Shown in pieces: positions 29,020 to 40,070 of a stretch of DNA of 64,000 bases. Both the position numbers and the translations under genes were made by a program. Below the pieces are notes generated by a model that searched no databases, was not told the DNA's origin, and was given only the letters and a program-made list of their open reading frames with translations. Numbering within the stretch: the stretch's first letter is position 1; the number at the start of each line of letters is the position of its first letter. This DNA is from Rhodocyclaceae bacterium. GTDB taxonomy: Bacteria; Pseudomonadota; Gammaproteobacteria; Burkholderiales; Rhodocyclaceae. The stretch spans positions 1 through 64,000 of the forward strand of contig JAEUNL010000029.1 in assembly GCA_016791115.1 (NCBI GenBank), written 5' to 3'.

Positions 29020-29586
29020 ATGGCCAAATACCCCCCGTCAGCCCCGAGCGCAGAAGACACCGCCCTGTTCCGCGAGGCGGTTGCCGACGCGACGCGCATC
29101 GTCAGCGACCGGGTGCATCACCAGCCGCCGCCGCCACGGCCGATCCCGCGACAACGCCGCGCCGACGAGCGGGCGGTACTCGAGGAATCGTTGCATGACT
29201 TGCCGACACTCGATCTGGCGCTCGAAGGTGGCGATGAACCGAACTACCTCAGGGAAGGCTTGCCACGCAGCGTGTTGCGCGACCTGCGCCGCGGCCGCTG
29301 GGTGGTGCAGGACCAGATCGACCTTCACGGTGCCACGCGCACCGTCGCGCGGGAGCTGCTTGCCGGGTTCCTTGCGCACGCGCTACGGCGTGACCTGCGC
29401 TGTTTGCGCGTGATCCACGGCAAGGGGCTGGGCTCCCCTGGCAGGGAGCCAGTGCTGAAGGGCCTGGTGCGCAGCTGGCTAATTGCACGTCAGGAAGTGC
29501 TCGCCTATTGTCAGGCGCGCAGCCACGACGGCGGCGCGGGCGCCCTCATCGTTTTGCTACGCGGAAACAAAAACGGCGCCGCCTGA
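29020..29586 (+). CDS. Smr-domain protein
   Basis: A 188-residue protein (ATG at 29020; a GTG codon lies directly before). The Smr domain is in the C-terminal half: DQIDLHGATRTVARELLAGF, then LRVIHGKGLGSPGREPVLKG and a late GGAGALIVLL strand. Smr domains nick or bind structured DNA or RNA; free-standing proteins of this type are linked to collided ribosomes or to branched DNA. The basic, proline-rich N-terminus is likely flexible. Its stop codon lies inside the terminator of the convergent P-II gene. Confidence 0.9.
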   Translation: MAKYPPSAPSAEDTALFREAVADATRIVSDRVHHQPPPPRPIPRQRRADERAVLEESLHDLPTLDLALEGGDEPNYLREGLPRSVLRDLRRGRWVVQDQIDLHGATRTVARELLAGFLAHALRRDLRCLRVIHGKGLGSPGREPVLKGLVRSWLIARQEVLAYCQARSHDGGAGALIVLLRGNKNGAA

Positions 29587-29596
29587 GCGACGCCGT
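29565..29596 (-). terminator. rho-independent terminator of P-II gene
   Basis: On the minus strand, the stem ACGGCG/CGCCGT (29591-29596 with 29573-29578) is followed by TTTTTGTTT. It overlaps the end of the convergent Smr gene. Confidence 0.65.
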
Positions 29597-29615
29597 CCAT
29601 ACAGCCGAACTTGAA

Positions 29616-31603
<1,988 letters not shown>

Positions 31604-31651
31604 CCGGCAACTATAGCGCGGGGCGCGCGGCTTGTGCGCCGCCCGGCCGGC

Positions 31652-31664
31652 CCCGATAATCGGG
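31652..31664. promoter_or_regulatory. palindrome CCCGAT-A-ATCGGG
   Basis: Perfect 6-bp arms around one base in the short divergent region between nadE and the DUF482 gene, near the alternative TTG start at 31668. It also contains GATAAT, which could be a -10 element. Confidence 0.3.
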
Positions 31665-31667
31665 CGC

Positions 31668-32804
31668 TTGAGCGCCACTGCCTTCCAGACACGCATTCTC
31701 GAATCGATCGGCGAGGTCGCCGCATCCGACTGGGATGCGCTCGCCGGCGTCCAGCCCTTCGTCCGCCATGCCTTCCTGCACGCCCTCGAGGCCAGCGGCT
31801 GCGCCGCGCGTCGCGCCGGCTGGCAACCGCGCCACCTGACGCTCTGGCAGGGCCGCGAGCTCGCCGGCGCAATTCCCTTGTACGAAAAATCGCATTCGCG
31901 CGGTGAGTACGTGTTCGACTGGGCCTGGGCCGAAGCCTATGCGCGGCATGGCCTGCCCTACTATCCCAAGCTCGTCTGCGCCGTGCCGTTCTCGCCGATA
32001 CCGGGCCCGCGCCTGCTGGCACGCGACGATGGCGTGCGCAGCGCACTCGTCGCCACGCTGCTCGATTTCGCACGCATGTCGGACGTCTCGTCGCTGCACA
32101 TCCTGTTTCCGTGCGAGGCGGACGCCGCGGCGGTCGAATCGGCCGGCCTGATGATGCGCCAAGGCGTGCAGTTCCACTGGTGCAACCGCGGCTGGGCCAC
32201 CTTCGACGCGTTCCTCGATTCGCTGACGCGCGACAAGCGCAAGAAGATCCGGCAAGAGCGGCGCCGCGTCGCCGAGGCAGGCATCCGATTTCGTCACCTG
32301 CGCGGCACCGACATTCGCGACGACGACTGGCTGTTCTTCCACCGCTGCTATGCCAACACCTACCACGTGCGCGGCCATCAGCCCTATCTGAATCCGGCGT
32401 TCTTTCGCGCCATCGCCGCGTCGATGCCGGACAACCTGCTGCTTCTGCTGGCGGATCGCGACGGCGCACCGGTGGCTGCTGCACTGGACGTGTGCGACGA
32501 CACCGCGCTCTACGGCCGCTACTGGGGTGAGGCGGAACACGTTCCACTGCTGCATTTCGAGGCCTGCTTCTACCAGGGCATCGAATGGTGCATCGAGCAA
32601 CGCCTCGCGCGCTTCGAAGGCGGCGCGCAGGGCGAACACAAGCTCGCCCGCGGTCTGCTGCCGACGAAAACCGTATCGGCGCACTGGCTGCGCGATGACC
32701 GCTTTGCCGACGCAGTCCAGCGCTACCTCGAACGCGAATCGGCCGGCGTCGAGCAGTACATCGACGAACTGCAAGACCACAGCCCTTTCGGTTCAAAGAA
32801 CTGA
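31668..32804 (+). CDS. DUF482/GNAT-fold (FemAB-like) acyltransferase-like protein
   Basis: About 378 residues of the DUF482 peptidogalycan-type family, with a FemAB/GNAT-like double fold. Family marks: PFVRHAFLHALEASGCA, LYEKSHSRGEYVFDWAWAEAY, LTRDKRKKIRQERRRV, and late YWGEAEHVPLLHFEACFYQ with GAQGEHKLARGLLP. Start is uncertain: TTG at 31668 is chosen, with an in-frame TTG at 31632 possible and no good ATG. Members are linked by homology to amino-acyl transfer, but no substrate is established. Long open frames on the opposite strand here are mirror images of this GC-rich gene. Confidence 0.8.
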   Translation: MSATAFQTRILESIGEVAASDWDALAGVQPFVRHAFLHALEASGCAARRAGWQPRHLTLWQGRELAGAIPLYEKSHSRGEYVFDWAWAEAYARHGLPYYPKLVCAVPFSPIPGPRLLARDDGVRSALVATLLDFARMSDVSSLHILFPCEADAAAVESAGLMMRQGVQFHWCNRGWATFDAFLDSLTRDKRKKIRQERRRVAEAGIRFRHLRGTDIRDDDWLFFHRCYANTYHVRGHQPYLNPAFFRAIAASMPDNLLLLLADRDGAPVAAALDVCDDTALYGRYWGEAEHVPLLHFEACFYQGIEWCIEQRLARFEGGAQGEHKLARGLLPTKTVSAHWLRDDRFADAVQRYLERESAGVEQYIDELQDHSPFGSKN

Positions 32805-32944
32805 CCCGGCCTGTGTAGCGCATGGATCGGCGATCTTCGGGCACATCGCCCTGCGAGCCTTGAGGCAAGCGCCTTTCCAGCATGGCATGCCCGGCACGGC
32901 CGCCCCATGAGTCTGCCAGGCCAACGGGCACAGTCCGGCACAAG

Positions 32945-32970
32945 TGAAAACGGCCCGCATCGGCGGGCCG
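32945..32970 (-). terminator. rho-independent terminator of ppa
   Basis: CGGCCCGC/GCGGGCCG perfect 8-bp stem with a 4-base loop, followed on the minus strand by a T tract (TTTTC), directly after the ppa stop. Confidence 0.8.
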
Positions 32971-32991
32971 TCCGGTCGTGCATAAACGCAA

Positions 32992-33540
32992 TCAGTAGGC
33001 CGGTTTGTCCGCTGACTGCGCGTAGCGATCGACGCCTTCCATGATCTCGCGCTTGGCTTCCTCGGCGCCCAGCCAGCCCTTCACCTTGACGAACTTGCCC
33101 GGCTCGAGATCCTTGTAGTGAGCGAAGAAGTGCGAGACCTGATCGAGCAGGATCTGCGGGAAATCGCGCGGGCTCTGGATGTCGCGATACATCGGCGTGA
33201 GCTTGTCTACCGGCACCGCGAGCAGCTTGGCATCGGCGCCCGCCTCGTCCTCCATCGACAGCATACCCACGGGCCGGCAGCGCACCACGGTGCCAGGCGG
33301 CAGGCCGAAAGGGGAGACAACCAGCACGTCGACAGGATCGCCGTCGCCGGCGATGGTGTGCGGGATGTAGCCGTAGTTGCACGGATAGTGCATCGCCGTG
33401 CCCATGAAGCGGTCGACGAAAATCGCGCCCGATTCCTTGTCGACTTCATACTTGATCGGATCGGCATGCATCGAGATTTCGATGACGACGTTGAAATCGT
33501 TGGGCAGATCCTTGCCCGATGGAACGCGGTCGAGACCCAT
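32992..33540 (-). CDS. ppa: inorganic pyrophosphatase
   Basis: A 182-residue family I soluble enzyme hydrolysing pyrophosphate, pulling biosynthetic reactions forward. The start [21 protein letters not shown] at 33540 fits the family. The signature region is [20 protein letters not shown], with the metal-binding aspartates, and the later metal site is [13 protein letters not shown]. Usually a hexamer. It stands alone, with its own terminator. Confidence 0.97.
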   Translation of the reverse strand: MGLDRVPSGKDLPNDFNVVIEISMHADPIKYEVDKESGAIFVDRFMGTAMHYPCNYGYIPHTIAGDGDPVDVLVVSPFGLPPGTVVRCRPVGMLSMEDEAGADAKLLAVPVDKLTPMYRDIQSPRDFPQILLDQVSHFFAHYKDLEPGKFVKVKGWLGAEEAKREIMEGVDRYAQSADKPAY

Positions 33541-33793
33541 GTTGTTGCACTCCCTTGAAACGGATCGCAATTATAGCTGCAAGGACCACAGATCCGGGTG
33601 CGGCGCACAATCGAAACCCGTCCGGCCGGCGCCACCCTCTAGACAGACTCCAGGAATAATCATCATGTTTCAACGGGTTGAGAATCGCCCGCGCGACCTT
33701 TCGCGCTGCGTGCCGGCATTGGAGCCGGTTGGTCCCGGAATGACTCGATGCAGGGCGCACCCCAACTTTCTCCAAAAGTCTTGCAAACGGCGC

Positions 33794-33822
33794 TTGACAA
33801 GTCCAGGCAGCTTTGTTGAAAT
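33794..33822 (+). promoter_or_regulatory. sigma-70 promoter of bfd-bfr
   Basis: -35 TTGACA (33794-33799), 17-bp spacer, -10 TGAAAT (33817-33822), about 60 bp before the bfd ATG. Confidence 0.6.
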
Positions 33823-33825
33823 CTG

Positions 33826-33848
33826 GAAATACGAATCGTTCTTATTTG
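33826..33848 (+). promoter_or_regulatory. probable Fur box
   Basis: GAAATACGAATCGTTCTTATTTG is described by its arms: AAATACGAA and TTCTTATTT around TCG, AT-rich and roughly symmetrical like the 19-bp Fur consensus (GATAATGATAATCATTATC). It lies just downstream of the -10, where bound Fe-Fur would block bfd-bfr. Confidence 0.5.
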
Positions 33849-33883
33849 TTGATTCCGTACTATCGACCGCGAGTAATCGAACC

Positions 33884-34183
33884 ATGTACGTCTGCATCTG
33901 CGAACCCGTCACCGAAAGCGACATACACCAAGCGGTGTCGAACCAGGGCTGCGCTTCGCTGCGCGACTTGCGCCGGACGCTCGGCTGCTGTGGCGATTGC
34001 GGACGTTGCGCACGCCATGCCAAGGCGGTGCTTGATGAGGCGCTCGATAGTCTTGCCCCTTGCGACGCAGCAACTTGTGGGGAACAATCGTCTTGCGCCG
34101 ATCCGGCGCACGCCCCCAAACGCATTGCGCGACCGACAAGGAATCAGCATGAAAGGCGACAAGAAAGCCATCCAGTTTCTTAA
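33884..34183 (+). CDS. bfd: bacterioferritin-associated ferredoxin
   Basis: A 99-residue protein whose first 65 residues match Bfd, the [2Fe-2S] ferredoxin that reduces bacterioferritin to release iron. Cluster ligands are C4 and C6 (MYVCICEP) and C39/C42 (GDCGRCA). The C-terminal 30 residues are an extension beyond the usual 64-70 residues, Cys-containing at first ([14 protein letters not shown]) and then basic. It overlaps the bfr start by 35 bp, so the pair is co-translated. A Fur-like site and promoter lie upstream. Confidence 0.88.
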   Translation: MYVCICEPVTESDIHQAVSNQGCASLRDLRRTLGCCGDCGRCARHAKAVLDEALDSLAPCDAATCGEQSSCADPAHAPKRIARPTRNQHERRQESHPVS

Positions 34184-34634
34184 CAAGCAACTGACGAATG
34201 AACTCACCGCGGTCAACCAATATTTTCTTCATGCCCGGATGTACAAGAACTGGGGCTTGAAGAAGATTGCCGACCACGAGTATCACGAATCGATCGAGGA
34301 GATGAAGCACGCCGATCAACTGATCGAGCGCGTGCTATTCCTGGAAGGCCTGCCCAACCTGCAGGATCTGGGCAAACTGATGATCGGCGAGAACGTGCCC
34401 GAGATGCTTCAGTCCGACCTGAAGCTCGAACTGGGTTCGCATGGCGTCCTCAAGGACGGCATCAAGTACTTCGAATCGATCGGCGATTACGTATCGCGCC
34501 AGATCTTCGAGGATATTCTCGAAGACACCGAGGAACATATCGACTGGCTCGAGACGCAGGTGGACCTGGTCGACAAGGTTGGCCTGCAGAACTACCTGCA
34601 GCAGGCGATGCACGAGTTCGGATCGGGTTCCTGA
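34149..34634 (+). CDS. bfr: bacterioferritin
   Basis: A 161-residue four-helix ferritin forming a 24-mer iron store. The diiron centre is marked by E18 ([10 protein letters not shown]) and E51, H54 ([11 protein letters not shown]); M52 is the axial haem ligand that distinguishes bacterioferritin from other ferritins. The C-terminal helix ligands lie in [17 protein letters not shown]. The gene begins inside the bfd 3' end. Length is normal, and all key residues are present. Confidence 0.95.
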   Translation: MKGDKKAIQFLNKQLTNELTAVNQYFLHARMYKNWGLKKIADHEYHESIEEMKHADQLIERVLFLEGLPNLQDLGKLMIGENVPEMLQSDLKLELGSHGVLKDGIKYFESIGDYVSRQIFEDILEDTEEHIDWLETQVDLVDKVGLQNYLQQAMHEFGSGS

Positions 34635-34654
34635 AACCGATCCGACCGACGCAA

Positions 34655-34861
34655 TCAGGGCGTCTCGAACCCTGCCTTGACCACCGCCGCCTTCATGGCG
34701 GCGGCATCGACCTGCCCCGCCTCGAACTCGATCTTCGCCTCGCCGCGCTCAAGCGACACTTCCGCGCGACTGACGCCGGGCAAGCCCTGCAGCACGTTGG
34801 TCACGCTCCTGACGCAGCCCATGCACGTCATGCCCGCGATCTTTATGGTTGCAGACTCCAT
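34655..34861 (-). CDS. heavy-metal-associated (CopZ-like) protein
   Basis: A 68-residue single HMA domain with the metal site GMTCMGCVRSV (C14/C17 region). Such proteins carry Cu(I) to P1B ATPases. The ATG at 34861 follows copA by 37 bp on the same strand, so carrier and pump are likely one transcript. Cu(I) is favoured over other metals by the neighbour. Confidence 0.9.
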   Translation of the reverse strand: MESATIKIAGMTCMGCVRSVTNVLQGLPGVSRAEVSLERGEAKIEFEAGQVDAAAMKAAVVKAGFETP

Positions 34862-34898
34862 GTTCCTAGCTCCTCGATCGAAAAATCGTCCTGGCAAA

Positions 34899-37292
34899 TC
34901 ACCTGCCGCCTGATCGCCAACGCCGCAGCAACAGGGAATTGGTGACCACCGAGACCGATGACATCGCCATCGCCGCGCCGGCAATCACCGGGTTGAGCAT
35001 GCCGAGCGCCGCCAGCGGAATGCCGAGCGCGTTGTAGACGAAGGCGAAGAACAGATTCTGCCGGATCTTCGACAGCGTCGCGCGCGACAGATCGATCGCA
35101 TCGGCGACGCCGCCTAGATCACTCTTCACCAGCGTCATGTCGGCTGCCTCGACGGCCACGTCCGATCCGCCGCTGATAGCGAAACTCACGTCCGCCGCCG
35201 CCAGCGCCGGCGCATCGTTGATGCCGTCGCCGGCCATGCCGACCAGCCCGCCGCCCGACTTCAAAGCCACGACGCGACTCGCCTTGTCCCCCGGCAGCAC
35301 CTCGGCCTCGAACTCCTCGATACCGGCCTCGGCCGCCACCGCAAGGGCTGTCTGGCGGTTGTCACCGGTCAGCATGACAACGCGCACGCCCCCGCGCTGC
35401 AAGCGCGCCACGGCCTCGCGCGCGCCGGGGCGCAAGGCATCGGCAATGGCCAGGACACCCAGCGCACCGGGCGCCCGGGACGCACTGCCGAGCACGACCA
35501 GCGACATGCCGGCGCGCGCAAGTGGCTCCAGCATCGCGTCGTCGATCGCGACTCCGCTGTCACGCACGAATCGCGGCGAGCCAAGCACATAGCCGACACC
35601 GTCTATCGTGCCACGCACGCCACCGCCCGCGACCGCCTGGAAGTCTGCCGGCACCGCGAGGACGAGTCCTTCGCTTGCGGCCCGCTCGACGATCGCCAGG
35701 CCAAGCGGATGCGCGCTGCCCTGCTCGAGACTCGCGGCAACGCGCAGAGTTTCCGCAACATCGCCCTGCATCACGACGACATCGCGCACGACAGGCCGGC
35801 CCAGCGTCAGCGTGCCGGTCTTGTCCACAGCCAGCACACGCACATGCTCGGCGCGTTCGAGCGCCTCGGCATTCTTCACCAACACTCCGGCTGCGGCGCC
35901 GCGCCCCGTTCCAACCATGATCGCGGTCGGCACGGCAAGGCCAAGCGCGCACGGACAGGCAATCACCAGCACCGCAACCGCATTGACCAGCGCTGCCTCG
36001 AAACCCGACAGCCACCACCAGACCGCGAGCGTCAACAGCGCGATCGCGCACACGGCCGGCACGAAGGCCGCCGCGATCCTGTCGGCGAGCCGCTGCACCG
36101 GCGCCTTGGATCCCTGCGCTTGTGACACCATGCGGATGATGCCGGCAAGCAGCGTCGCCTCGCCCACGCTGGTGGCGCGACAGCGCAACAGGCCGGCACC
36201 ATTGATGGTCGCTGCAAACGCCTTGTCACCGGCGCGCTTGCTCACCGGCATGCTCTCGCCGGTGAGCATCGACTCGTTGGCACTCGATTCGCCATCGAGC
36301 ACCACGCCATCGACCGGAAACGCATCGCCGGGGCGCACCAGGAACACATCGCCATTGCGCAATTGCGCGACCGGCACTTCGACCACCTGACCGTCGCGCT
36401 CGACTCTGGCCGTCTGGGGCTGCAGGCGCAGCAATGCCTCGATCGCTTCGCCGGCACGCGCCTTGGCGCGCGCCTCCAGCAGTTTGCCGAGCAGCACCAG
36501 CGTGATGATCGTGGCCGAGGCCTCGAAATAGACGTGAAGATCGTGGCGCCCGCCGAGCGTGGCGACCGCACTCCAAAGATATGCCATCGAGGTGCCGAGC
36601 GCGACCAGCACGTCCATGTTTGCCGAGCCGCCGCGCAACGCCTTCCACGCGCCCTCGTAGAACCGCGCGCCGATCCAGAACTGCACCGGCGTCGCGAGTG
36701 CGAGCTGCAACCCCCTGGGCACGAGATCGTGCGCACCGCCGACGAACATGGCGGGCATCTGCGCGATCAGCGGTGCGGTGAGGATGGCCGAGATCACGAA
36801 ACGACGGAATTCTGCGCGCAACCGTGCAGCACGACGCTGCCTCTCGTCCTCGCGCGTCGACGCATGGGCAATCGACGCCTGGTAACCGGCATCAATGACC
36901 GCATAGATCGCGGCTTGCGCGTCGGCCAGCCCCGGCGTGAACCGAACCGATGCGGTTTCGCTGGCGAAATTGACCGTCGCCTGCACGCCTGAAAGCCGAT
37001 TGAGCACCTTCTCGATACGCGCTGCGCACGCTGCGCAAGTCATCCCGCCGAGCTTGAGTTCGACGCGCTGTGCCGGCACCGAAAAGCCCGCATCGCGGAT
37101 CGCCTCGATGACCTGCGAAGGCGTGGTATCGCCCGCGATGCCGACACTCGCGCGCTCGGCTGCGAAGTTGACCGCGGCGTCAACATCGGGCATCCGGTTG
37201 AGCACACGTTCGATGCGCGCGGCGCAAGCAGCACAGGTCATCCCCTCGATCGGCAGATCGAGTCGCAGCCTGTCTTCCGAAGGAGCGTTCAT
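34899..37292 (-). CDS. copA: copper-exporting P1B-type ATPase
   Basis: A 797-residue Cu(I) pump. Two N-terminal HMA domains each have GMTCAACAARIE. About eight membrane helices include the CPC metal site in IACPCALGLAVP. The phosphorylation motif is DKTGTLTLG, the ATP-binding motif GSAHPLGLAIVERA, and the hinge TGDNRQTALAVA with GDGINDAPALAAADV. It could also supply copper to cytochrome oxidase (CcoI/FixI role), as its downstream neighbours (usp, TauE/SafE-like, hemN, fnr) are often found beside cbb3 oxidase genes; the two HMA domains and CopZ-like partner favour detoxifying CopA. Confidence 0.93.
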   Translation of the reverse strand: MNAPSEDRLRLDLPIEGMTCAACAARIERVLNRMPDVDAAVNFAAERASVGIAGDTTPSQVIEAIRDAGFSVPAQRVELKLGGMTCAACAARIEKVLNRLSGVQATVNFASETASVRFTPGLADAQAAIYAVIDAGYQASIAHASTREDERQRRAARLRAEFRRFVISAILTAPLIAQMPAMFVGGAHDLVPRGLQLALATPVQFWIGARFYEGAWKALRGGSANMDVLVALGTSMAYLWSAVATLGGRHDLHVYFEASATIITLVLLGKLLEARAKARAGEAIEALLRLQPQTARVERDGQVVEVPVAQLRNGDVFLVRPGDAFPVDGVVLDGESSANESMLTGESMPVSKRAGDKAFAATINGAGLLRCRATSVGEATLLAGIIRMVSQAQGSKAPVQRLADRIAAAFVPAVCAIALLTLAVWWWLSGFEAALVNAVAVLVIACPCALGLAVPTAIMVGTGRGAAAGVLVKNAEALERAEHVRVLAVDKTGTLTLGRPVVRDVVVMQGDVAETLRVAASLEQGSAHPLGLAIVERAASEGLVLAVPADFQAVAGGGVRGTIDGVGYVLGSPRFVRDSGVAIDDAMLEPLARAGMSLVVLGSASRAPGALGVLAIADALRPGAREAVARLQRGGVRVVMLTGDNRQTALAVAAEAGIEEFEAEVLPGDKASRVVALKSGGGLVGMAGDGINDAPALAAADVSFAISGGSDVAVEAADMTLVKSDLGGVADAIDLSRATLSKIRQNLFFAFVYNALGIPLAALGMLNPVIAGAAMAMSSVSVVTNSLLLRRWRSGGR

Positions 37293-37317
37293 GTTGCGCG
37301 CCGACGCGCCGCGTGAC

Positions 37318-37743
37318 CTACTTCGAGATCAGCACCGGCACCGTGGCATTCTGCAGAACCTTGATCGCGATCGAGCCGAGCACGGCACCGGCGATCGCGC
37401 CGCGCCCATGCGAACCCATCGCGATCAGCGAACAGCCGAGCTTGGCCGCCACATGGCAGATCGTCTCGCCCGGATGCCCGACGTGCACATGCGGCGTATA
37501 GGTAACGCCCGCCGCATCAAGCTGCGCCCGGGCTGGGGCAAGCTCCTTCTCGCCTTCGTCGCGATAGTAGGCATCGAGCGTTTCCTTACTGACGTGCCTC
37601 GTCGCGAACGTCATTGGCACCGGCAGATGAACATAAAGAATATGGATCCGCGGTTGCGCCTTGAACTCACCAGCGAGTGAGATCACCCGTTCGACCGCGC
37701 GATGGGAGACTTCCGAACCGTCTACAGCAAGCAGTATGTCCAT
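37318..37743 (-). CDS. universal stress protein, UspA family
   Basis: A 141-residue Usp-fold protein: MDILLAVDGSEVSHRAVERV at the N-terminus, and the ATP-binding type C-terminus LIAMGSHGRGAIAGAVLGSIA (G-x2-G-x9-G). Likely a cytosolic dimer binding ATP. It lies in the fnr/hemN neighbourhood; several Usp proteins there are controlled by FNR-type regulators, but no clear box is seen directly before this gene. It starts 9 bp from the upstream gene's stop. Confidence 0.92.
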   Translation of the reverse strand: MDILLAVDGSEVSHRAVERVISLAGEFKAQPRIHILYVHLPVPMTFATRHVSKETLDAYYRDEGEKELAPARAQLDAAGVTYTPHVHVGHPGETICHVAAKLGCSLIAMGSHGRGAIAGAVLGSIAIKVLQNATVPVLISK

Positions 37744-37752
37744 GTCCGCATC

Positions 37753-38517
37753 TTACACGTGGCAGACGACACCCTGCCAGAGGCGCCCGCCCAGCGTGCC
37801 GGCGTTGACGAGCCCGAACACGCCGAATCCCAGAACCAGCACGCCCGACGCAATCCGGACCCACTTGCGGCGCACCACGTCGCGCAAGCGCGCGAGCAGC
37901 AGGCCGGCGAGCATCAGATTAGGCAGCGTGCCGAGTCCGAACGCCAGCAGAAGGCCAGCCCCACGTTCGGCCGAGCCGGATACCAACGCCGTCGCAAGCA
38001 CGGAATACACAAGCCCGCAGGGCAGGAAGCCCCACAACAGCCCCAGCGGCAGCGCCTGGGCAACGCTGCGTGCGGGAAGGAAACGCCGCGTCAGTGGCTG
38101 GATAAGCACCCACAGTCGATGTCCGAGACGTTCGACGGGCGCCAGCAGCGCCGTGACGCCGGTCAAATAGAGACCCAGCGCGATCAGCATGAGGTTCGCG
38201 CCGATATAGAGCACCATCTGCACCGGCAACACGTTGTTCAGCACCATGCCGAGCCCGCCTATCGCGCCGAGCAGCGCACCGGCCAACGTGTAGGACGTGA
38301 TGCGCCCGGCGTTGTAGGCAAGATGAAGTTGCCAGTTGGCAGCGCTACGGGAAGCAGTACGGGAGACGCGCCCGGCGACGCCGCCCATAGGCGGATTGAC
38401 CGAAGCGGCCGGGACACCGGCACTCAGCGCACCGACGATGCCGCCGCACATGCCGACGCAGTGGGTGCCACCGAGGAGGCCGATCAGGAAAACGGCGACG
38501 TAGCCTGTTTCAGGCAT
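37753..38517 (-). CDS. TauE/SafE-like membrane protein (DsbD-like transporter fold)
   Basis: A 254-residue membrane protein with about six to seven helices and no signal peptide. The first helix has GLLGGTHCVGMCGGIVGAL, a C-x3-C pattern in the membrane, and a later helix LLWGFLPCGLVYSVLATAL holds another conserved Cys. This is the sulfite-exporter-TauE-like/CcoS-neighbour family often found between cbb3 oxidase genes and hemN-fnr, and thought to move electrons or copper. The start is ATG at 38517, with TTG directly before. It follows hemN by about 60 bp. Confidence 0.8.
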   Translation of the reverse strand: MPETGYVAVFLIGLLGGTHCVGMCGGIVGALSAGVPAASVNPPMGGVAGRVSRTASRSAANWQLHLAYNAGRITSYTLAGALLGAIGGLGMVLNNVLPVQMVLYIGANLMLIALGLYLTGVTALLAPVERLGHRLWVLIQPLTRRFLPARSVAQALPLGLLWGFLPCGLVYSVLATALVSGSAERGAGLLLAFGLGTLPNLMLAGLLLARLRDVVRRKWVRIASGVLVLGFGVFGLVNAGTLGGRLWQGVVCHV

Positions 38518-38575
38518 CAATATGCGGTGAAAATCGAAGAAACTCGATTCTACCCGCCAGCGGCACCACCCCCGC

Positions 38576-39982
38576 TCAGATCACCTTTGAGTATCGCACC
38601 CGATCCCGATCGCTGCGCAGGTAGCGGTCGAACAGCATCGCAATTACCCGCACCAGCATGCGGCCGCGCGCAAGCACGGTGATCCACTGGTCGTCGACCC
38701 GGACCAGCTCGGCCTTTTCCATCTCGCGCAGATCCGCGAGCTCGGGGGCGAAATAACTCTTGAAGTCGATCAGGTGTGCCACCTCGATGCCTTCGATCGA
38801 CAGCTCGAAATGGCACATCAGCGCCTGGATGATGGAGCGCCGCAGCAAATCGTCCTGGGTCAGCTCGAGTCCGCGCATGACCGGCAGGACATCGCGGTCG
38901 AGGGCGTCGTAGTACTCCTCGAGGGTACGGAAATTCTGGCTGTACGAGGGTCCGACCTTGCCGATAGCAGAAACGCCGAAGGCAAGCAGATCGCATTCCG
39001 CGTACGTCGAGTACCCCTGGAAATTGCGATGGAGACGCCCCTGGCGCTGCGCGACGGCAAGTTCATCGTCCGGGCGCGCGAAATGATCCATGCCGATGTA
39101 GACAAAACCCGCCTCCTGCAAACGGCGGATGGCCAGCGAGAGGATCTGCAGCTTGGCGTCGGCCGACGGCAGCTCGGACTCGGCGATGCGACGCTGCGGC
39201 TTGAACAACCCGGGCAGGTGCGCATAGTTGTAAATTGACAGGCGGTCGGGCTTGAGGTCGATGACCTGCTCGAGCGTCCGATTGAAGCTGATCACGTTCT
39301 GCTTCGGCAGACCGTAGATCAGGTCCACGCTGACTGATTTGAAGCCAGTGGCGCGCGCTGCTTCGATGACGTCGCGCGTCTCCTCGAGCGTCTGTATGCG
39401 ATTGACCGCACGCTGCACGTCCGGATCGAAGTCCTGCACGCCGACGCTCATGCGGTTGAAACCCAGCTCGGCAAGCAGCTTGACGGTCTCGAAGTCCACC
39501 TTGCGCGGATCGACCTCGATCGAGTACTCGCCGTTGGGCAGCATGTTGAAATGCTCGCGGATGGTACCCATCAGCTGGCGCATCTCGTCGTGCGAAAGGA
39601 AGGTCGGCGTGCCGCCACCGAGGTGCAACTGGATCACGTCACGGCTGCCGTCCAGCAGCGCAGCCTGCATGCCGATCTCTTTAGCCAGATAATTCAGGTA
39701 CTTGGCTGATCGACCGTGGTCTTTCGTGATGATCTTGTTGCAGGCGCAGTAGTAGCAGATCGTGTTGCAGAACGGTATATGGACGTATAATGACAACGGT
39801 CGGCTGATTCCACCGACCGAGCGTTTCCCGAGCCATGCGCCAAGAGCTTCGGCGTCGAAAGCTTCGACGAAACGGTCAGCTGTCGGGTACGAGGTGTAGC
39901 GCGGACCGTTGACGTCGAAACGTCTGATGAGTTGGGGATCGAAAACCAGATCTTGCTGGCTCTGAGTTGTTGTATTCGTCAT
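38576..39982 (-). CDS. hemN: oxygen-independent coproporphyrinogen III oxidase
   Basis: A radical-SAM enzyme of about 468 residues that makes protoporphyrinogen IX without oxygen. The [4Fe-4S] site is in YVHIPFCNTICYYCACNKI (C-x3-C-x2-C, with the extra C typical of HemN). The N-terminal PRYTSYPTADRF and late SIYNYAHLPGLFKPQ are HemN rather than HemW marks. The ATG at 39982 was chosen; a GTG three codons upstream (39991) is possible. An FNR-type box lies about 60 bp upstream, fitting anaerobic induction. Confidence 0.95.
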   Translation of the reverse strand: MTNTTTQSQQDLVFDPQLIRRFDVNGPRYTSYPTADRFVEAFDAEALGAWLGKRSVGGISRPLSLYVHIPFCNTICYYCACNKIITKDHGRSAKYLNYLAKEIGMQAALLDGSRDVIQLHLGGGTPTFLSHDEMRQLMGTIREHFNMLPNGEYSIEVDPRKVDFETVKLLAELGFNRMSVGVQDFDPDVQRAVNRIQTLEETRDVIEAARATGFKSVSVDLIYGLPKQNVISFNRTLEQVIDLKPDRLSIYNYAHLPGLFKPQRRIAESELPSADAKLQILSLAIRRLQEAGFVYIGMDHFARPDDELAVAQRQGRLHRNFQGYSTYAECDLLAFGVSAIGKVGPSYSQNFRTLEEYYDALDRDVLPVMRGLELTQDDLLRRSIIQALMCHFELSIEGIEVAHLIDFKSYFAPELADLREMEKAELVRVDDQWITVLARGRMLVRVIAMLFDRYLRSDRDRVRYSKVI

Positions 39983-40035
39983 AAAGTTCACATCGAGTCA
40001 GGGTGCGAGATTCGCAGAACGAGTCCAAGGGCACG

Positions 40036-40049
40036 TTGACGTGGATCAA
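40036..40049. promoter_or_regulatory. FNR box between hemN and fnr
   Basis: TTGAC-GTGG-ATCAA matches the FNR consensus TTGAT-N4-ATCAA at nine of ten positions. It lies between divergent hemN and fnr and could control both. It overlaps the most upstream possible fnr start, which argues for a downstream start. Confidence 0.75.
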
Positions 40050-40070
40050 ACGGGCGGGAGTAGGCAAGAA

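Larger units (their letters stand above)
33541..33883. other. non-coding region between ppa and bfd
   Basis: 343 bp between divergent ppa and bfd. It holds the bfd promoter and a Fur-like box near its right end. No further gene is supported. Confidence 0.6.
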
